Shown here one piece after another: positions 1-8,041 of a stretch of DNA of 64,000 bases (positions are counted from its first letter, which is position 1; each line of letters opens with the position of its first letter). The notes under the pieces were generated by a model that saw nothing but the letters and a program-made list of their open reading frames with translations, was not told where the DNA came from and did not search any database. Location of the stretch: contig NZ_CP063401.1 of assembly GCF_021729885.1 (NCBI RefSeq), positions 2,844,501-2,908,500 on the forward strand, written 5' to 3'. The position numbers and the translations under genes are program-made. This stretch comes from Devosia sp. SL43 (lineage in GTDB: Bacteria > Pseudomonadota > Alphaproteobacteria > Rhizobiales > Devosiaceae).

Positions 1-385
1 CAAGCGCTTCTACCGGCGCCTGCTCGAAGACTACATGACCGAGGAACGCACGCTGCTGATCACCACCCATCAGGTGGACGAAATCGAGTTCATGCTCTCC
101 GACATCATGTTCATCCGCGATGGCGAGCTCATCCTGCATATGCAGATGGAGACCGTGAACGACAAGTTCACCCAACTCGTCGTCAACGACAATGCCGCGC
201 AGGCCGCCGCCCGCGCCCACAATCCGGTCTACGAGGAAACCCGCTTCGGCCAGACCGTGATGATCTTCGACGGCGTCGACCGCAACGTGCTGGAACCCTT
301 CGGCAAGCTCTCGACCCCCACCCTCAGTGACCTCTTCGTCGCCCTGATGCAGCGGCCGACAGCCAATCCGGAGACCGCGCGATGA
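1..385 (+). CDS. ABC transporter ATP-binding protein, C-terminal part (cut by window edge)
   Basis: The reading frame is open from base 2 and runs to a TGA at 383-385, so only the last 127 or so residues are present. The switch (H-loop) segment TTHQVDE is visible near the start, followed by the beta-strand/linker part typical of the end of an ABC ATPase and about 80 residues of C-terminal extension. Walker A, Walker B and the signature lie upstream of the window. Its stop codon overlaps the start of the following permease (ATGA at 382-385), so the two are translationally coupled and form an ABC-2-type exporter. Substrate unknown. Confidence 0.85.
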   Translation, partial: KRFYRRLLEDYMTEERTLLITTHQVDEIEFMLSDIMFIRDGELILHMQMETVNDKFTQLVVNDNAAQAAARAHNPVYEETRFGQTVMIFDGVDRNVLEPFGKLSTPTLSDLFVALMQRPTANPETAR

Positions 386-1269
386 AGGCTTTCACCGCTC
401 TTGTCCATCGCGAGCTCATCGAGCATCGCGGCGCCTTCCTCATCGGTCCACTGATCCTGGTGGGGGTGCTGTTCGGCGCGACCGTGCTGGCCTTTACCGT
501 GGGGCGCGTCGATGCGCGCTTCTCGGGCGCCCTCTTCACCGTGGCGCCGCTGCGGGTCTATGAGATCGGCTTCCTCGCCTTCGGGCTCGGTTGGTCGCTC
601 TATATGATCGCGGTGCTGTTCTTCTATTGTGCCGACGGCTTTGCCGCCGACAAGCGCAACAATGCCATGCTGTTCTGGAAGTCGATGCCGGTCAGTGACT
701 TCCGGGTGCTGCTCAGCAAGCTGGTCGCCGGCCTGACCGTCCTGCCCGGCACAATCTACGCAGTGGCCCTGCTCAGCGGTGTGCTGCTCTATGGCGTGGC
801 TTACGTCACCATGCTGATCAACGGCACCGCCTCGGTGGCGACGCTGGGCAGCATTGCCATCATCTACGCCAATGTGGCCCTGGCCATCATCGTGACGCTG
901 GTCTGCGGCCTGCTGTGGTATCTGCCGGCCATGGCGCTGGTTGGTGCCATTGCAACGGCTGTCGGTCGCTGGGCCATTCCCATCTCGCTGCTGCTGCCGG
1001 CCATCGCCTCGACGCTCGAATGGGTGACCCTGGGTGGCTTGCACCCGTTCTCGACCCATACCTGGCGCTTCATCGAATATCGCGGCGCGCTGCCCTCGAC
1101 GCCCTATGTCGAAAACTGGTTCATGACCGACCAGCCGTTCAGCGGCGTGGCTTTCGCCACCGACCTGATTGCCAACATGGACTGGACCCAGGTGGGCATC
1201 GGCATGGTCTTTGCCGTGGTGGTCATCTACCTGGCCAGCGAATACCGCCGCCGCACCAACGACAACTGA
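382..1269 (+). CDS. ABC-2 type transporter permease
   Basis: A 295-residue integral membrane protein with about six hydrophobic segments (roughly residues 20-42, 60-85, 105-130, 145-175, 180-205 and 270-290) and short polar loops, the layout of ABC-2 family export permeases. The start ATG overlaps the stop of the preceding ATPase gene, so together they make an ATPase-permease pair. The motif KSMPVSDFRVLLSKL in the first cytoplasmic loop resembles the coupling-helix region of this family. Nothing identifies the exported molecule. The next gene is convergent on the other strand, so this is the end of the operon. Confidence 0.8.
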   Translation: MKAFTALVHRELIEHRGAFLIGPLILVGVLFGATVLAFTVGRVDARFSGALFTVAPLRVYEIGFLAFGLGWSLYMIAVLFFYCADGFAADKRNNAMLFWKSMPVSDFRVLLSKLVAGLTVLPGTIYAVALLSGVLLYGVAYVTMLINGTASVATLGSIAIIYANVALAIIVTLVCGLLWYLPAMALVGAIATAVGRWAIPISLLLPAIASTLEWVTLGGLHPFSTHTWRFIEYRGALPSTPYVENWFMTDQPFSGVAFATDLIANMDWTQVGIGMVFAVVVIYLASEYRRRTNDN

Positions 1270-1280
1270 TAGGCGCCACG

Positions 1281-1305
1281 AAAAAGGGCGGGCCGAGGCC
1301 CGCCC
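1281..1305 (-). terminator. Rho-independent terminator of the sugar ABC operon
   Basis: A perfect 9-bp GC stem (GGGCGGGCC at 1286-1294, GGCCCGCCC at 1297-1305) has a 2-base loop. Read on the minus strand, the stem is followed by a run of five T (complement of 1281-1285). It sits 26 bases after the minus-strand substrate-binding-protein stop. On the plus strand no T run follows, so it mainly serves the minus-strand operon. Confidence 0.75.
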
Positions 1306-1331
1306 AGTTCGTTGGGAAACGCGATGGGGTC

Positions 1332-2420
1332 TTACTTGCCCCAGATACGAGCGTATTCGTCCCGGTAGCCATTGCCCGGGTCGAAGAGGTTGTTGTCGCC
1401 ACCGTCAAAGGAGATGTTGTCCGCAGTGACGACATGCAGCGGTGAGGTATAGCCGGACCATTCGGCGCCCTGGATGGCGCGGTTCAGCTCGTCGATCAGC
1501 TGCCAGCCCTGCAGGTTGAGCGGCTCAGCCACCGTCACCGCCTGGTACTGGGCGGTGCGGATGCGCTGGTAGGCGCTTTCCGAGCCGTCGCCGGCCGCCA
1601 CGGCCTTGGGTGCACCGTCGCCGGCAATGCCGGCTGCGGCCAGGGCTGGCCCCATGAAGTCGAAATAGATGTCGTTGATGGCCAAAGCATGGGTCCAGCT
1701 GGCACCATACTTCTGCAGCAGCGCTGTGGTCAGCGAGGGCATGCGTGTGGAGGTGTCGGCGATCGGCGTATCGACATATTCGAGCACCGTGCCGCCCAGC
1801 GCTTCGATCGTTTCCTTGATCTTGTCGGCCTTGGCGATGGCGATGGCATAGGTGGAGTCGGTGAAGATCACGACGCCCGGCTTGCCGCCGGCATCGGCGA
1901 AGGCCCACTTGGCTGCAGCAGCGGACACTTCCATCGCATCGGTCGAGACGTTGGCGAAGATGCCGCTGGCCGCGTCGGGCCCGATCACGGGGCCAGCATG
2001 CCAGCTGACGATCGGGATACCAGCCGCCTTGACCTGCTCGAGCGCCGCCTGCTGTTCGACGGCGTCGAAGCCATTGATGATGATGCCATCGGGGTTGAGT
2101 GCCAGCGCCTGGCCGAAGGCGGCGGCGCGGCCCTGGATCGAGCCGGCGCCATCGAGCACGTTGATGGTCCAGCCGATCCTGTCGGCCGCTTCCTGCACGC
2201 CCTTGGTGACGCCCAGGATACCGCCGTTCTTGAGATCGCCGGCGAGTACGACGATGGACTTGCCTTCAGCGGCAGCCGGGCCGGCGGTGGGGCCGTCCCA
2301 GGTGGTCTTCTGGCCGGCATATTTCTGCACTTCCGCCATGGCGTCCGAAATCGCGTCGGCGAAGGCGGGGCTGGATGCCATCAGGGCAAGCAGCGAGATG
2401 GTAAAGGTACGGCGCAGCAT
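1332..2420 (-). CDS. Sugar ABC transporter substrate-binding protein (periplasmic-binding type 1)
   Basis: This 362-residue protein begins with a Sec signal peptide (MLRRTFTISLLALMASSPAFA, cleavage near residue 22) and continues as a type-1 periplasmic binding fold of the RbsB/XylF class: a VVLAGDLKNGGILG strand, then LNPDGIIINGFD and later HALAINDIYFDFMGPAL. The ATG at 2420 has an AGGAGG ribosome site 8 bases upstream; an open frame continues upstream but overlaps the permease. It is the last gene of an ATPase-permease-binding protein operon next to idn-type catabolic genes. The ligand is therefore probably a sugar acid such as L-idonate, a ketogluconate or a lactone; that is inference. Confidence 0.88.
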   Translation of the reverse strand: MLRRTFTISLLALMASSPAFADAISDAMAEVQKYAGQKTTWDGPTAGPAAAEGKSIVVLAGDLKNGGILGVTKGVQEAADRIGWTINVLDGAGSIQGRAAAFGQALALNPDGIIINGFDAVEQQAALEQVKAAGIPIVSWHAGPVIGPDAASGIFANVSTDAMEVSAAAAKWAFADAGGKPGVVIFTDSTYAIAIAKADKIKETIEALGGTVLEYVDTPIADTSTRMPSLTTALLQKYGASWTHALAINDIYFDFMGPALAAAGIAGDGAPKAVAAGDGSESAYQRIRTAQYQAVTVAEPLNLQGWQLIDELNRAIQGAEWSGYTSPLHVVTADNISFDGGDNNLFDPGNGYRDEYARIWGK

Positions 2421-2446
2421 GTTTGGTTCCTCCTGTTGTGCTGTCG

Positions 2447-3469
2447 TTATTTCGAGCCGGCGCCCTTTTTGCGTTGGGCATATCCGGCAATGCCGATGGC
2501 GATGAGCAGCGTGGCGCCATTGAAGAGAGGTTCGACCCAGAAGCTGCCGCCGAACTGCTGGATGCCGGCAATGCCGACCGCCAGGATCATCACGCCAATG
2601 ATGGTGCCCCAGACATTGACGCGGCCCGGCTTGATGGTGGTCGAGCCCAGGAAGGCGCCAACCAGAGCAGGCAGCAGGAATTCGAGGCCGACACTGGCCT
2701 GGCCGATGCGCAGCTTGGATGCCAGCAGCACGCCGGCAAAGGCCGTCAGCAGCCCCGAGGCCACGAAGGCGCCGACGACGAACTTGCGCGTCGGAATGCC
2801 GTTGAGCTCCGCAGCGCGCTGGTTGGCGCCGATGGCATAGAGGTAGCGGCCGATGGGGGTGTAGTCGAGCACCACCCAGAGCACGAGCGTGATGGCCAGC
2901 ACGTAATAGGCGGTAATGGGCAGGCCGAAGACGAAGGTCCCGTTGACGGCATAGAAGGCGTCGGGCAACACGCCGACGATCTGCCGACCGCCGGTATGCC
3001 AGAGCGCGAGGGCATAAAGGATGGTTCCGGTGCCCAGCGTGGCGATGAAGCTGTCGATGCGCGCCACTTCGACCAAAAGGCCATTGAGCACACCCACCGC
3101 GACGCCCAGGCACAGCACGATCCCCACCGCCATCGGCCAGGGCAGGCCGTACATGGTCTGCAGCGAGATGGCGAGAATGTGCCAGAGCACGATGCCATAG
3201 CCCACGGTCAGGTCGATGCGCCCGGCCACCATCGGGATCATCGCTGCCAGCGACAGCAGCGCGATGATCGCCTTGTCGGACAGGATGGCCCGCAGGTTGA
3301 GCAGCGTCGGGAACGTGGTCGGCAGCAGGATCGAGAACAGCACGATGAGCGCTACGGTCAGGATGACCAGGCCATAGCTCGGCAGCATGCGCACCAGCTT
3401 GACCAAGGGCGGCAGGCCGGCCAGTTCGTCCTTGGTGGGCTCGATCGCGTTGGATTCAATCGACGGCAT
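2447..3469 (-). CDS. Sugar ABC transporter permease (CUT2/RbsC-like)
   Basis: A 340-residue permease with eight to ten hydrophobic segments. It carries the RbsC-family features GRIDLTVGYGI after the third segment, the coupling region DYTPIGRYLYAIGANQRAAELNGI around residues 205-230, and the C-terminal ending GYAQRKKG. In CUT2 importers one permease gene supplies the homodimeric pore. It lies between the ATPase (9-base gap) and the binding protein (26-base gap) in one operon. The normal ABC coupling helix is present, so it should be functional. Substrate inferred from the neighbouring L-idonate/gluconate genes. Confidence 0.88.
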   Translation of the reverse strand: MPSIESNAIEPTKDELAGLPPLVKLVRMLPSYGLVILTVALIVLFSILLPTTFPTLLNLRAILSDKAIIALLSLAAMIPMVAGRIDLTVGYGIVLWHILAISLQTMYGLPWPMAVGIVLCLGVAVGVLNGLLVEVARIDSFIATLGTGTILYALALWHTGGRQIVGVLPDAFYAVNGTFVFGLPITAYYVLAITLVLWVVLDYTPIGRYLYAIGANQRAAELNGIPTRKFVVGAFVASGLLTAFAGVLLASKLRIGQASVGLEFLLPALVGAFLGSTTIKPGRVNVWGTIIGVMILAVGIAGIQQFGGSFWVEPLFNGATLLIAIGIAGYAQRKKGAGSK

Positions 3470-3478
3470 TTGCGGACC

Positions 3479-4972
3479 TCATGCGGCGTCACCGGCCGAA
3501 GCGGCCTGGATGAGAGTTTCGGTGGAGAGTTCGACGCCGGTCAGTTCGGCGACCGGCAGGCCGCGCGAGAACACGATGGCCCGGTGGCAGATATTGGCGA
3601 TCTCCTCGAAATCGGTGGAGATCACGAGCACGCCCATGCCCGATGCCAGCGCCTCGAACAGCAAGTGGTAGATTTCGGCCTTGGCGCCCACGTCGACGCC
3701 GGCCGTCGGGTCTTCGGTCACCAGCAGGCGCCGCCCCGATTCCAGCCAGCGCCCAACAATCACCTTCTGCTGGTTACCGCCCGACAGGGCTTCGATGGGC
3801 AGGGATGGATCGTTGGGGGACAGCCCGACACGGGCGCCGATCCGGCGCGCCAGTTCCTCCTCCTGCCGCGGTCCCATCAGCGACAGCAGGCCGCGCCCGG
3901 TCGCCGAGGGATTGATGAAGGCATTTTCCCGGATGGTCAGACCCGTGGCGACGCTTTCGCGCACCCGGTCGCGCGCCACCAGGCCAATGCCGTCGCGCAT
4001 GGCGCTCTGCGGCGACGACAGATCGGGCTCGCGGCCCTCGAGCACAACCCGGCCGCCGTGCTTGCGGCCGCCGATCAGCACGCGGCCGATATCCTCGTGC
4101 CCGGCGCCGCGCAGCCCGGCCAGGCCGAGCAGCTCGCCGCGGCGAATGTCGAAACTGACAGGGCCGACACTGCGCGTCGTCAGCTTGTCGACGCTCAGAA
4201 TGGCCGGGCCCTCGAGCACGGCGGGACGCTGGATTTCGCGGGTCTTGCGGCCGACAATCAGCCCGACCAGCTCGTCCGGCGTGGTATGGGCGACATCGCG
4301 CATCGCCACCAGCTGACCATCGCGCAGCACTGCGACACGATCGGCAATTAGGAAGATTTCATCGAGCCGGTGGCTGACATAGATCATGCCCACACCGCGC
4401 TCGCGCAGCGGCCTGAGGGCCGAAAACAGGCGCTCTACCTCGTCCGCCGGCAGGCTGGCCGTGGGTTCGTCGAGCACCAGGAAGTCGCATTCGGCGGCCA
4501 GGGCACGGGCGATGGCGACCAGTGATTTCTGCGTGCGGGACAGGCTGGACACCCGGGCCGAAGCCGGAAAGTCCGCGTCGACCAGCGCCAAAGCGCGCTC
4601 GGCCTTGGCATGGGTGGCTGCCCAGTCGATCCGCCCCATCCGATTCTCATAGCCGAGCAGCATGGCGACGTTCTCGGCCACGGTCATCCATTCGATCAAG
4701 CCCAGGTCCTGATGGATGAAGGCGACCTTCTGACCGGAGGCGCGGCCCGCTTCATGGGCATAGGGCGTTCCGTCGATCGAGACCAGGCCGCTGTCGGGGC
4801 GGTGGATACCGCCCAGCACCTTGATCAAGGTCGATTTGCCGGCGCCGTTTTCACCCAGCAAGGCCACGATCTCGCCGCGCGCCACCTTGAGCGAGACACC
4901 GCGCAGGGCTTGCGTGCCGCCAAAGGATTTGGCGACGCGATCAAAGAATAAACCGCTGGCGGTTTCGTCCAT
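3479..4972 (-). CDS. Sugar ABC transporter ATP-binding protein with two ABC domains (RbsA-like)
   Basis: A 497-residue protein made of two fused ABC domains, as in RbsA/XylG. The first has a full Walker A (GENGAGKST, near residue 40) and Walker B (FLVLDEPTAS), but its signature reads LSRTQ rather than LSGGQ. The second lacks a Walker A lysine (GLAGLRGAGHED), has the signature LSGGNQQKV, and its Walker B reads VTEDPTAG instead of LDEPT. One degenerate site is usual for this family; the altered first signature and second Walker B are less so. ATG at 4972 follows GGGGAGG. First gene of the importer operon. Confidence 0.88.
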   Translation of the reverse strand: MDETASGLFFDRVAKSFGGTQALRGVSLKVARGEIVALLGENGAGKSTLIKVLGGIHRPDSGLVSIDGTPYAHEAGRASGQKVAFIHQDLGLIEWMTVAENVAMLLGYENRMGRIDWAATHAKAERALALVDADFPASARVSSLSRTQKSLVAIARALAAECDFLVLDEPTASLPADEVERLFSALRPLRERGVGMIYVSHRLDEIFLIADRVAVLRDGQLVAMRDVAHTTPDELVGLIVGRKTREIQRPAVLEGPAILSVDKLTTRSVGPVSFDIRRGELLGLAGLRGAGHEDIGRVLIGGRKHGGRVVLEGREPDLSSPQSAMRDGIGLVARDRVRESVATGLTIRENAFINPSATGRGLLSLMGPRQEEELARRIGARVGLSPNDPSLPIEALSGGNQQKVIVGRWLESGRRLLVTEDPTAGVDVGAKAEIYHLLFEALASGMGVLVISTDFEEIANICHRAIVFSRGLPVAELTGVELSTETLIQAASAGDAA

Positions 4973-5009
4973 TGGATGATCCTCCCCGGCCCTTGCTTTG
5001 ATATCAGGT

Positions 5010-5019
5010 TTACCGGTAA
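5010..5019. promoter_or_regulatory. Candidate LacI/GntR-family operator (TTACCGGTAA)
   Basis: A perfect 10-bp palindrome lies in the 78-bp gap between the divergent importer operon and its LacI-type regulator. It resembles the TGTTACC-GGTAACA class of operators bound by gluconate and idonate repressors (GntR/IdnR) in enterobacteria. It sits 38 bases from the ATPase start codon, where a bound repressor would block that transcript. Confidence 0.45.
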
Positions 5020-5050
5020 CGTAACTGCAACCTGATGCAACGGTCCGCGC

Positions 5051-6106
5051 GTGTCAAGCAAAAAAGATATCGATAACAATTCGCTCGATGCGTCGCCGGG
5101 AGAGCGCCGGCCTGCGGCAGGACTGGGCGATATCGCGCGCCTGACCGGCGTCTCGAAAATGACGGTGAGCCGCGTGCTGCGCGGCGGCACGGGCTTTTCA
5201 GAGGACACAAGGCGCAAGGTTCTCCTGGAAGCCGAACGGCTAGGCTACGTGCCCAACCGGCTGGCCTCCGCTTTCGCCGCAGATCAGGCTTCCACTCTCG
5301 TCGGTGTCTGCGTGCCCAGGCTGACCTCGGGCCTGTTCGGTCACGTGCTCGACGGTCTGGACCGGGCGCTGTCGCGGCTCGGCTATCAGATGATGATCGG
5401 CTGCAGCAATCACTCCCAGCCCGAAGAAGAGGAATGGGTCCGCCAGATCGTCAGCTGGCGCCCGGCCGGGGTCATCCTGGCGGGACGCAGCCACACGCCG
5501 GGGACGGTGCAGATGCTATCGACCAGTGGCATCCCGGTCGTCGAAATGTGGGATCTGACCACCAGCCCGATCGACCTGTCGGTCGGCTTTTCCCATTTCG
5601 ACTGCGGTGTAGAGATGGCGCAATTCGCGCTGATCCAGGGACGGCGCCGCGCCGCTTACCTCGGCGCCCATTCGCGCAGCGACGTCATGGGACAGGCACG
5701 GCTCGACGGCTTTGCCTCCGCCCTCGCCGAAGCGGGACATCCGCTGGTCGAATGCGAGATTCTCGAAGACGCACCGAGCTTTTACGCCGGTTTCTACGGT
5801 CTCGAAATCCTCCTGGCGCGCCAGCCCGACCTCGACCTCGTCTATTTCCACAATGACGAGATGGCCATCGGCGGCCTGGCCTTCTGCCAGTCGCGCGGCC
5901 TGCGGGTGCCCGAGGATATCGGCATTGCCGGCTGGGGCGGCATGGAAGCCGCATCCATCCTGCCCAAGCGCCTGACCACCACTGTCGTGCCCACCACCGG
6001 CCTCGGCACACAGGCTGCCCGGGCGCTGGTCGCGCGCATCCGGGGCGAGCCCACCCGCCGCGTCATCGCGGTCCGGACCAAGCTGATCGAGGGCGAGACC
6101 ATCTGA
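5051..6106 (+). CDS. LacI-family transcriptional regulator (GntR/IdnR type)
   Basis: A 351-residue repressor with an N-terminal LacI helix-turn-helix (DIARLTGVSKMTVSRVLRG, residues 27-45) and the hinge-helix region (NRLASAFA). A type-1 periplasmic-binding-like effector domain follows (VGVCVPRLTSGLFGHVLDGL onwards). GTG at 5051 is the only possible start: an in-frame stop lies at 5033-5035 and no other start codon precedes the DNA-binding helix. No clear ribosome site is seen. It is divergent from the sugar importer and convergent, with no gap, to the SMP-30 gene. A 13-bp operator candidate lies inside its first ten codons, which suggests autoregulation. The effector is probably a sugar acid or a catabolic intermediate. 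Confidence 0.88.
   Translation: MSSKKDIDNNSLDASPGERRPAAGLGDIARLTGVSKMTVSRVLRGGTGFSEDTRRKVLLEAERLGYVPNRLASAFAADQASTLVGVCVPRLTSGLFGHVLDGLDRALSRLGYQMMIGCSNHSQPEEEEWVRQIVSWRPAGVILAGRSHTPGTVQMLSTSGIPVVEMWDLTTSPIDLSVGFSHFDCGVEMAQFALIQGRRRAAYLGAHSRSDVMGQARLDGFASALAEAGHPLVECEILEDAPSFYAGFYGLEILLARQPDLDLVYFHNDEMAIGGLAFCQSRGLRVPEDIGIAGWGGMEAASILPKRLTTTVVPTTGLGTQAARALVARIRGEPTRRVIAVRTKLIEGETI
5066..5078. promoter_or_regulatory. Operator candidate GATATCGATAACA (copy 1 of 2)
   Basis: This 13-bp sequence recurs exactly, in reverse orientation, at 9020-9032 in front of the idn genes. It contains the near-palindrome TATCGATA, matching the general form of LacI-family operators. Here it overlaps codons 6-10 of the regulator gene. 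It also lies just upstream of a TTGACA (minus strand, 5057-5052) that could be the -35 box of the importer operon; no good -10 box is evident. Confidence 0.5.
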
Positions 6107-6997
6107 TCAGGGCCGCTGCGCCCCATTCCGGTTGAGGACGACGCTGTAGAGGCTGGTTGTCGCCGTGATGAACAACTGATGCTTGGCCCGGCCGCCAAAG
6201 CACAGGTTGGAGGCCCGTTCGGGCAGCCGGATCAGCCCCATCACGTCGCCATCGGGTGATATGCACCGCACCCCATCCCCAGCCGACGACCACACATTGC
6301 CGTCGGTATCGAGCCGGATGCCATCGGCCGCGCCCACCGCGATGGCGTGGAAGACCCGGCCATTGCGCGGTCGGCCATCGGCCATGTCGAACTGCAGGAT
6401 ATGCGACGGATCCCCCGCATACATGCGGCCTGTGTCGGCGACATAGAGCGTGGTTTCGTTGGGGCTGAAGGCCAGGCCATTGGGGCAGTTCATGTCGGTG
6501 ATGACGGCCTCGATGCTGCCACCAGGGTCAACGCGATAAACGTTGCACGAGAGCTCCTGCTCGCCCCGGAACCCCTCGTAGTCGGTCTGGATGCCGTAAT
6601 GCGGATCGGTGAACCAAATTGCGCCATCGGACGCCACCACCACATCGTTGGGCGAATTGAGCCTTTTGCCGCCAAAGCTGTCGGCGATTACGGTGATCGA
6701 GCCGTCCCATTCGGTGCGCGTCACCCGACGCGTGCCGTGTTCGCACGAAACCAGCCGCCCCTGACGGTCGCGCGTGTGGCCGTTGCTGTAGTTCGAGTTC
6801 TGCCGGAAGATGCTGATCCCCTCGGGCGACCAGCGCATGATCCGGTTACTGGGAATGTCGGAAAACAGCAGGCAGCCCATATCGCCGAACCACACCGGAC
6901 CCTCGACCCAGTCAAAGCCGGTCGCCAGCCGCTTCACTGGCGCATTGCCCATCACGAAGCGGCCAAAGCGCTCGTCGAAAACTTCAAAATCCGTCAC
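6107..6997 (-). CDS. SMP-30/gluconolactonase-family lactonase
   Basis: A 296-residue six-bladed beta-propeller of the SMP-30/regucalcin/gluconolactonase family. Diagnostic segments are EGPVWFGD near residue 33 (metal-binding Glu), a central RLNSPNDVVVASDGAIWFTDPHYG (Asn and Asp ligands near 118-130) and MNCPNGLAFSPNETTLYVADT near 185. Members hydrolyse aldono-lactones with a divalent metal. Here it would open gluconolactone or idonolactone to feed the dehydrogenases encoded upstream in the same operon. GTG start at 6997 lies 12 bases after the idnD stop. The exact lactone cannot be read from sequence. Confidence 0.85.
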   Translation of the reverse strand: MTDFEVFDERFGRFVMGNAPVKRLATGFDWVEGPVWFGDMGCLLFSDIPSNRIMRWSPEGISIFRQNSNYSNGHTRDRQGRLVSCEHGTRRVTRTEWDGSITVIADSFGGKRLNSPNDVVVASDGAIWFTDPHYGIQTDYEGFRGEQELSCNVYRVDPGGSIEAVITDMNCPNGLAFSPNETTLYVADTGRMYAGDPSHILQFDMADGRPRNGRVFHAIAVGAADGIRLDTDGNVWSSAGDGVRCISPDGDVMGLIRLPERASNLCFGGRAKHQLFITATTSLYSVVLNRNGAQRP

Positions 6998-7009
6998 GTG
7001 CCGGTCCTG

Positions 7010-8041
7010 TCAGGAAAATGCGATCTGCACCTTCATCGCCTGCGAACGGTCCGATGCCAAGGTGAAAGCGTCGACACTCTGCACAAGCGGCAGGGTTTGC
7101 GAGATCAGCGGCTTCACATCGATCAGCCCCTTGCGCATCAGCTCGACACCAATGGCGAACTCGCTGTGGAAGCGGAACGAGCCGCGGATTTCCAGCTCCT
7201 TGCTGGTAATGGCCTGCATGGGCACGCTCATGTCGCCGCCCAGCCCCAGTTGCAGCACGATGCCGCGCGGCCGCAGCGCCCCGATGCCGCCGGCCAAGGC
7301 CACCGCCACGCCGGAGCACTCATACAGGGCATCGAAATAGCCCTTGTCGGCCCCATAGGCCGCCAGCGCATCCGGCTCGCTCGCGGAATTGATGGTCCGA
7401 TCCGCACCGGCCTTGCGTGCGATCGACAGCGTATAGTCGGACAGGTCCGTGGCCACGATTTCGGCCGCCCCCGCCCGCCGCGCCGCAAGAATGGAGAGAA
7501 CACCGATCGGTCCGCAGCCGGTCACCAGCACCCGCTTGCCGAACAGGTCACCGGCCCGGCGCGTCGCATGCAGCGTTACCGCCAGCGGTTCGGCCATGGC
7601 CGCCTCACCGGCACTCAACCCATCCGCGACCGCGCACTGACTGGCCTTGGCCACCAGCTTCTGGCGAAATGCGCCCTGGATGTGCGGAAACGGCATCGCC
7701 GAGCCGTAAAAGCGCATGTTGAGGCACTGGTTGGGTAGGCCCTCGGCGCAATAGCGGCAGCTACCGCAAGGTCGCGATGGCGACACCGCAACCAGTTGCC
7801 CCTTTGCGAGACCCGTCACGCCCTCGCCGAGTTCTTCGACCACGGCCGAGACTTCATGCCCCAGGATCATCGGCTCCCGCAGCCGGACCGTGCCGAAACC
7901 GCCATGGTTGAAATAGTGCAGGTCAGAGCCGCAAATGCCGCCGGTCGCCAGCCGCAGTCCGACTTCGCCCGGCCCGACCGCCTCCTCGGCGCTTTCCTCG
8001 ATCCGCAAATCCTTGGCGGCGTGAATAACGATAGCTTGCAT
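7010..8041 (-). CDS. idnD: L-idonate 5-dehydrogenase
   Basis: A 343-residue zinc-dependent medium-chain dehydrogenase. It keeps catalytic-zinc ligands GGICGSDLHY (Cys near 38), GHE (near 63) and the structural-zinc cysteines PCGSCRYCAEGLPNQC. The stretches MRFYGSAMPFPH and GSFRFHSEF are close to E. coli IdnD, and a Rossmann motif VTGCGPIG follows. The reaction is L-idonate to 5-keto-D-gluconate with NAD(P)+. The start at 8041 is preferred over longer upstream frames because it aligns with the family N-terminus and overlaps the upstream stop by one base (TGATG). It is the middle gene of a three-gene minus-strand operon. Confidence 0.88.
   Translation of the reverse strand: MQAIVIHAAKDLRIEESAEEAVGPGEVGLRLATGGICGSDLHYFNHGGFGTVRLREPMILGHEVSAVVEELGEGVTGLAKGQLVAVSPSRPCGSCRYCAEGLPNQCLNMRFYGSAMPFPHIQGAFRQKLVAKASQCAVADGLSAGEAAMAEPLAVTLHATRRAGDLFGKRVLVTGCGPIGVLSILAARRAGAAEIVATDLSDYTLSIARKAGADRTINSASEPDALAAYGADKGYFDALYECSGVAVALAGGIGALRPRGIVLQLGLGGDMSVPMQAITSKELEIRGSFRFHSEFAIGVELMRKGLIDVKPLISQTLPLVQSVDAFTLASDRSQAMKVQIAFS

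Noticed and set aside
2423..4351. A 642-codon open frame on the plus strand across the importer operon
   Set aside because: It is antisense to the well-supported permease and ATPase genes, is Gln/His/Arg-rich with no domain, and arises from third-position GC bias.
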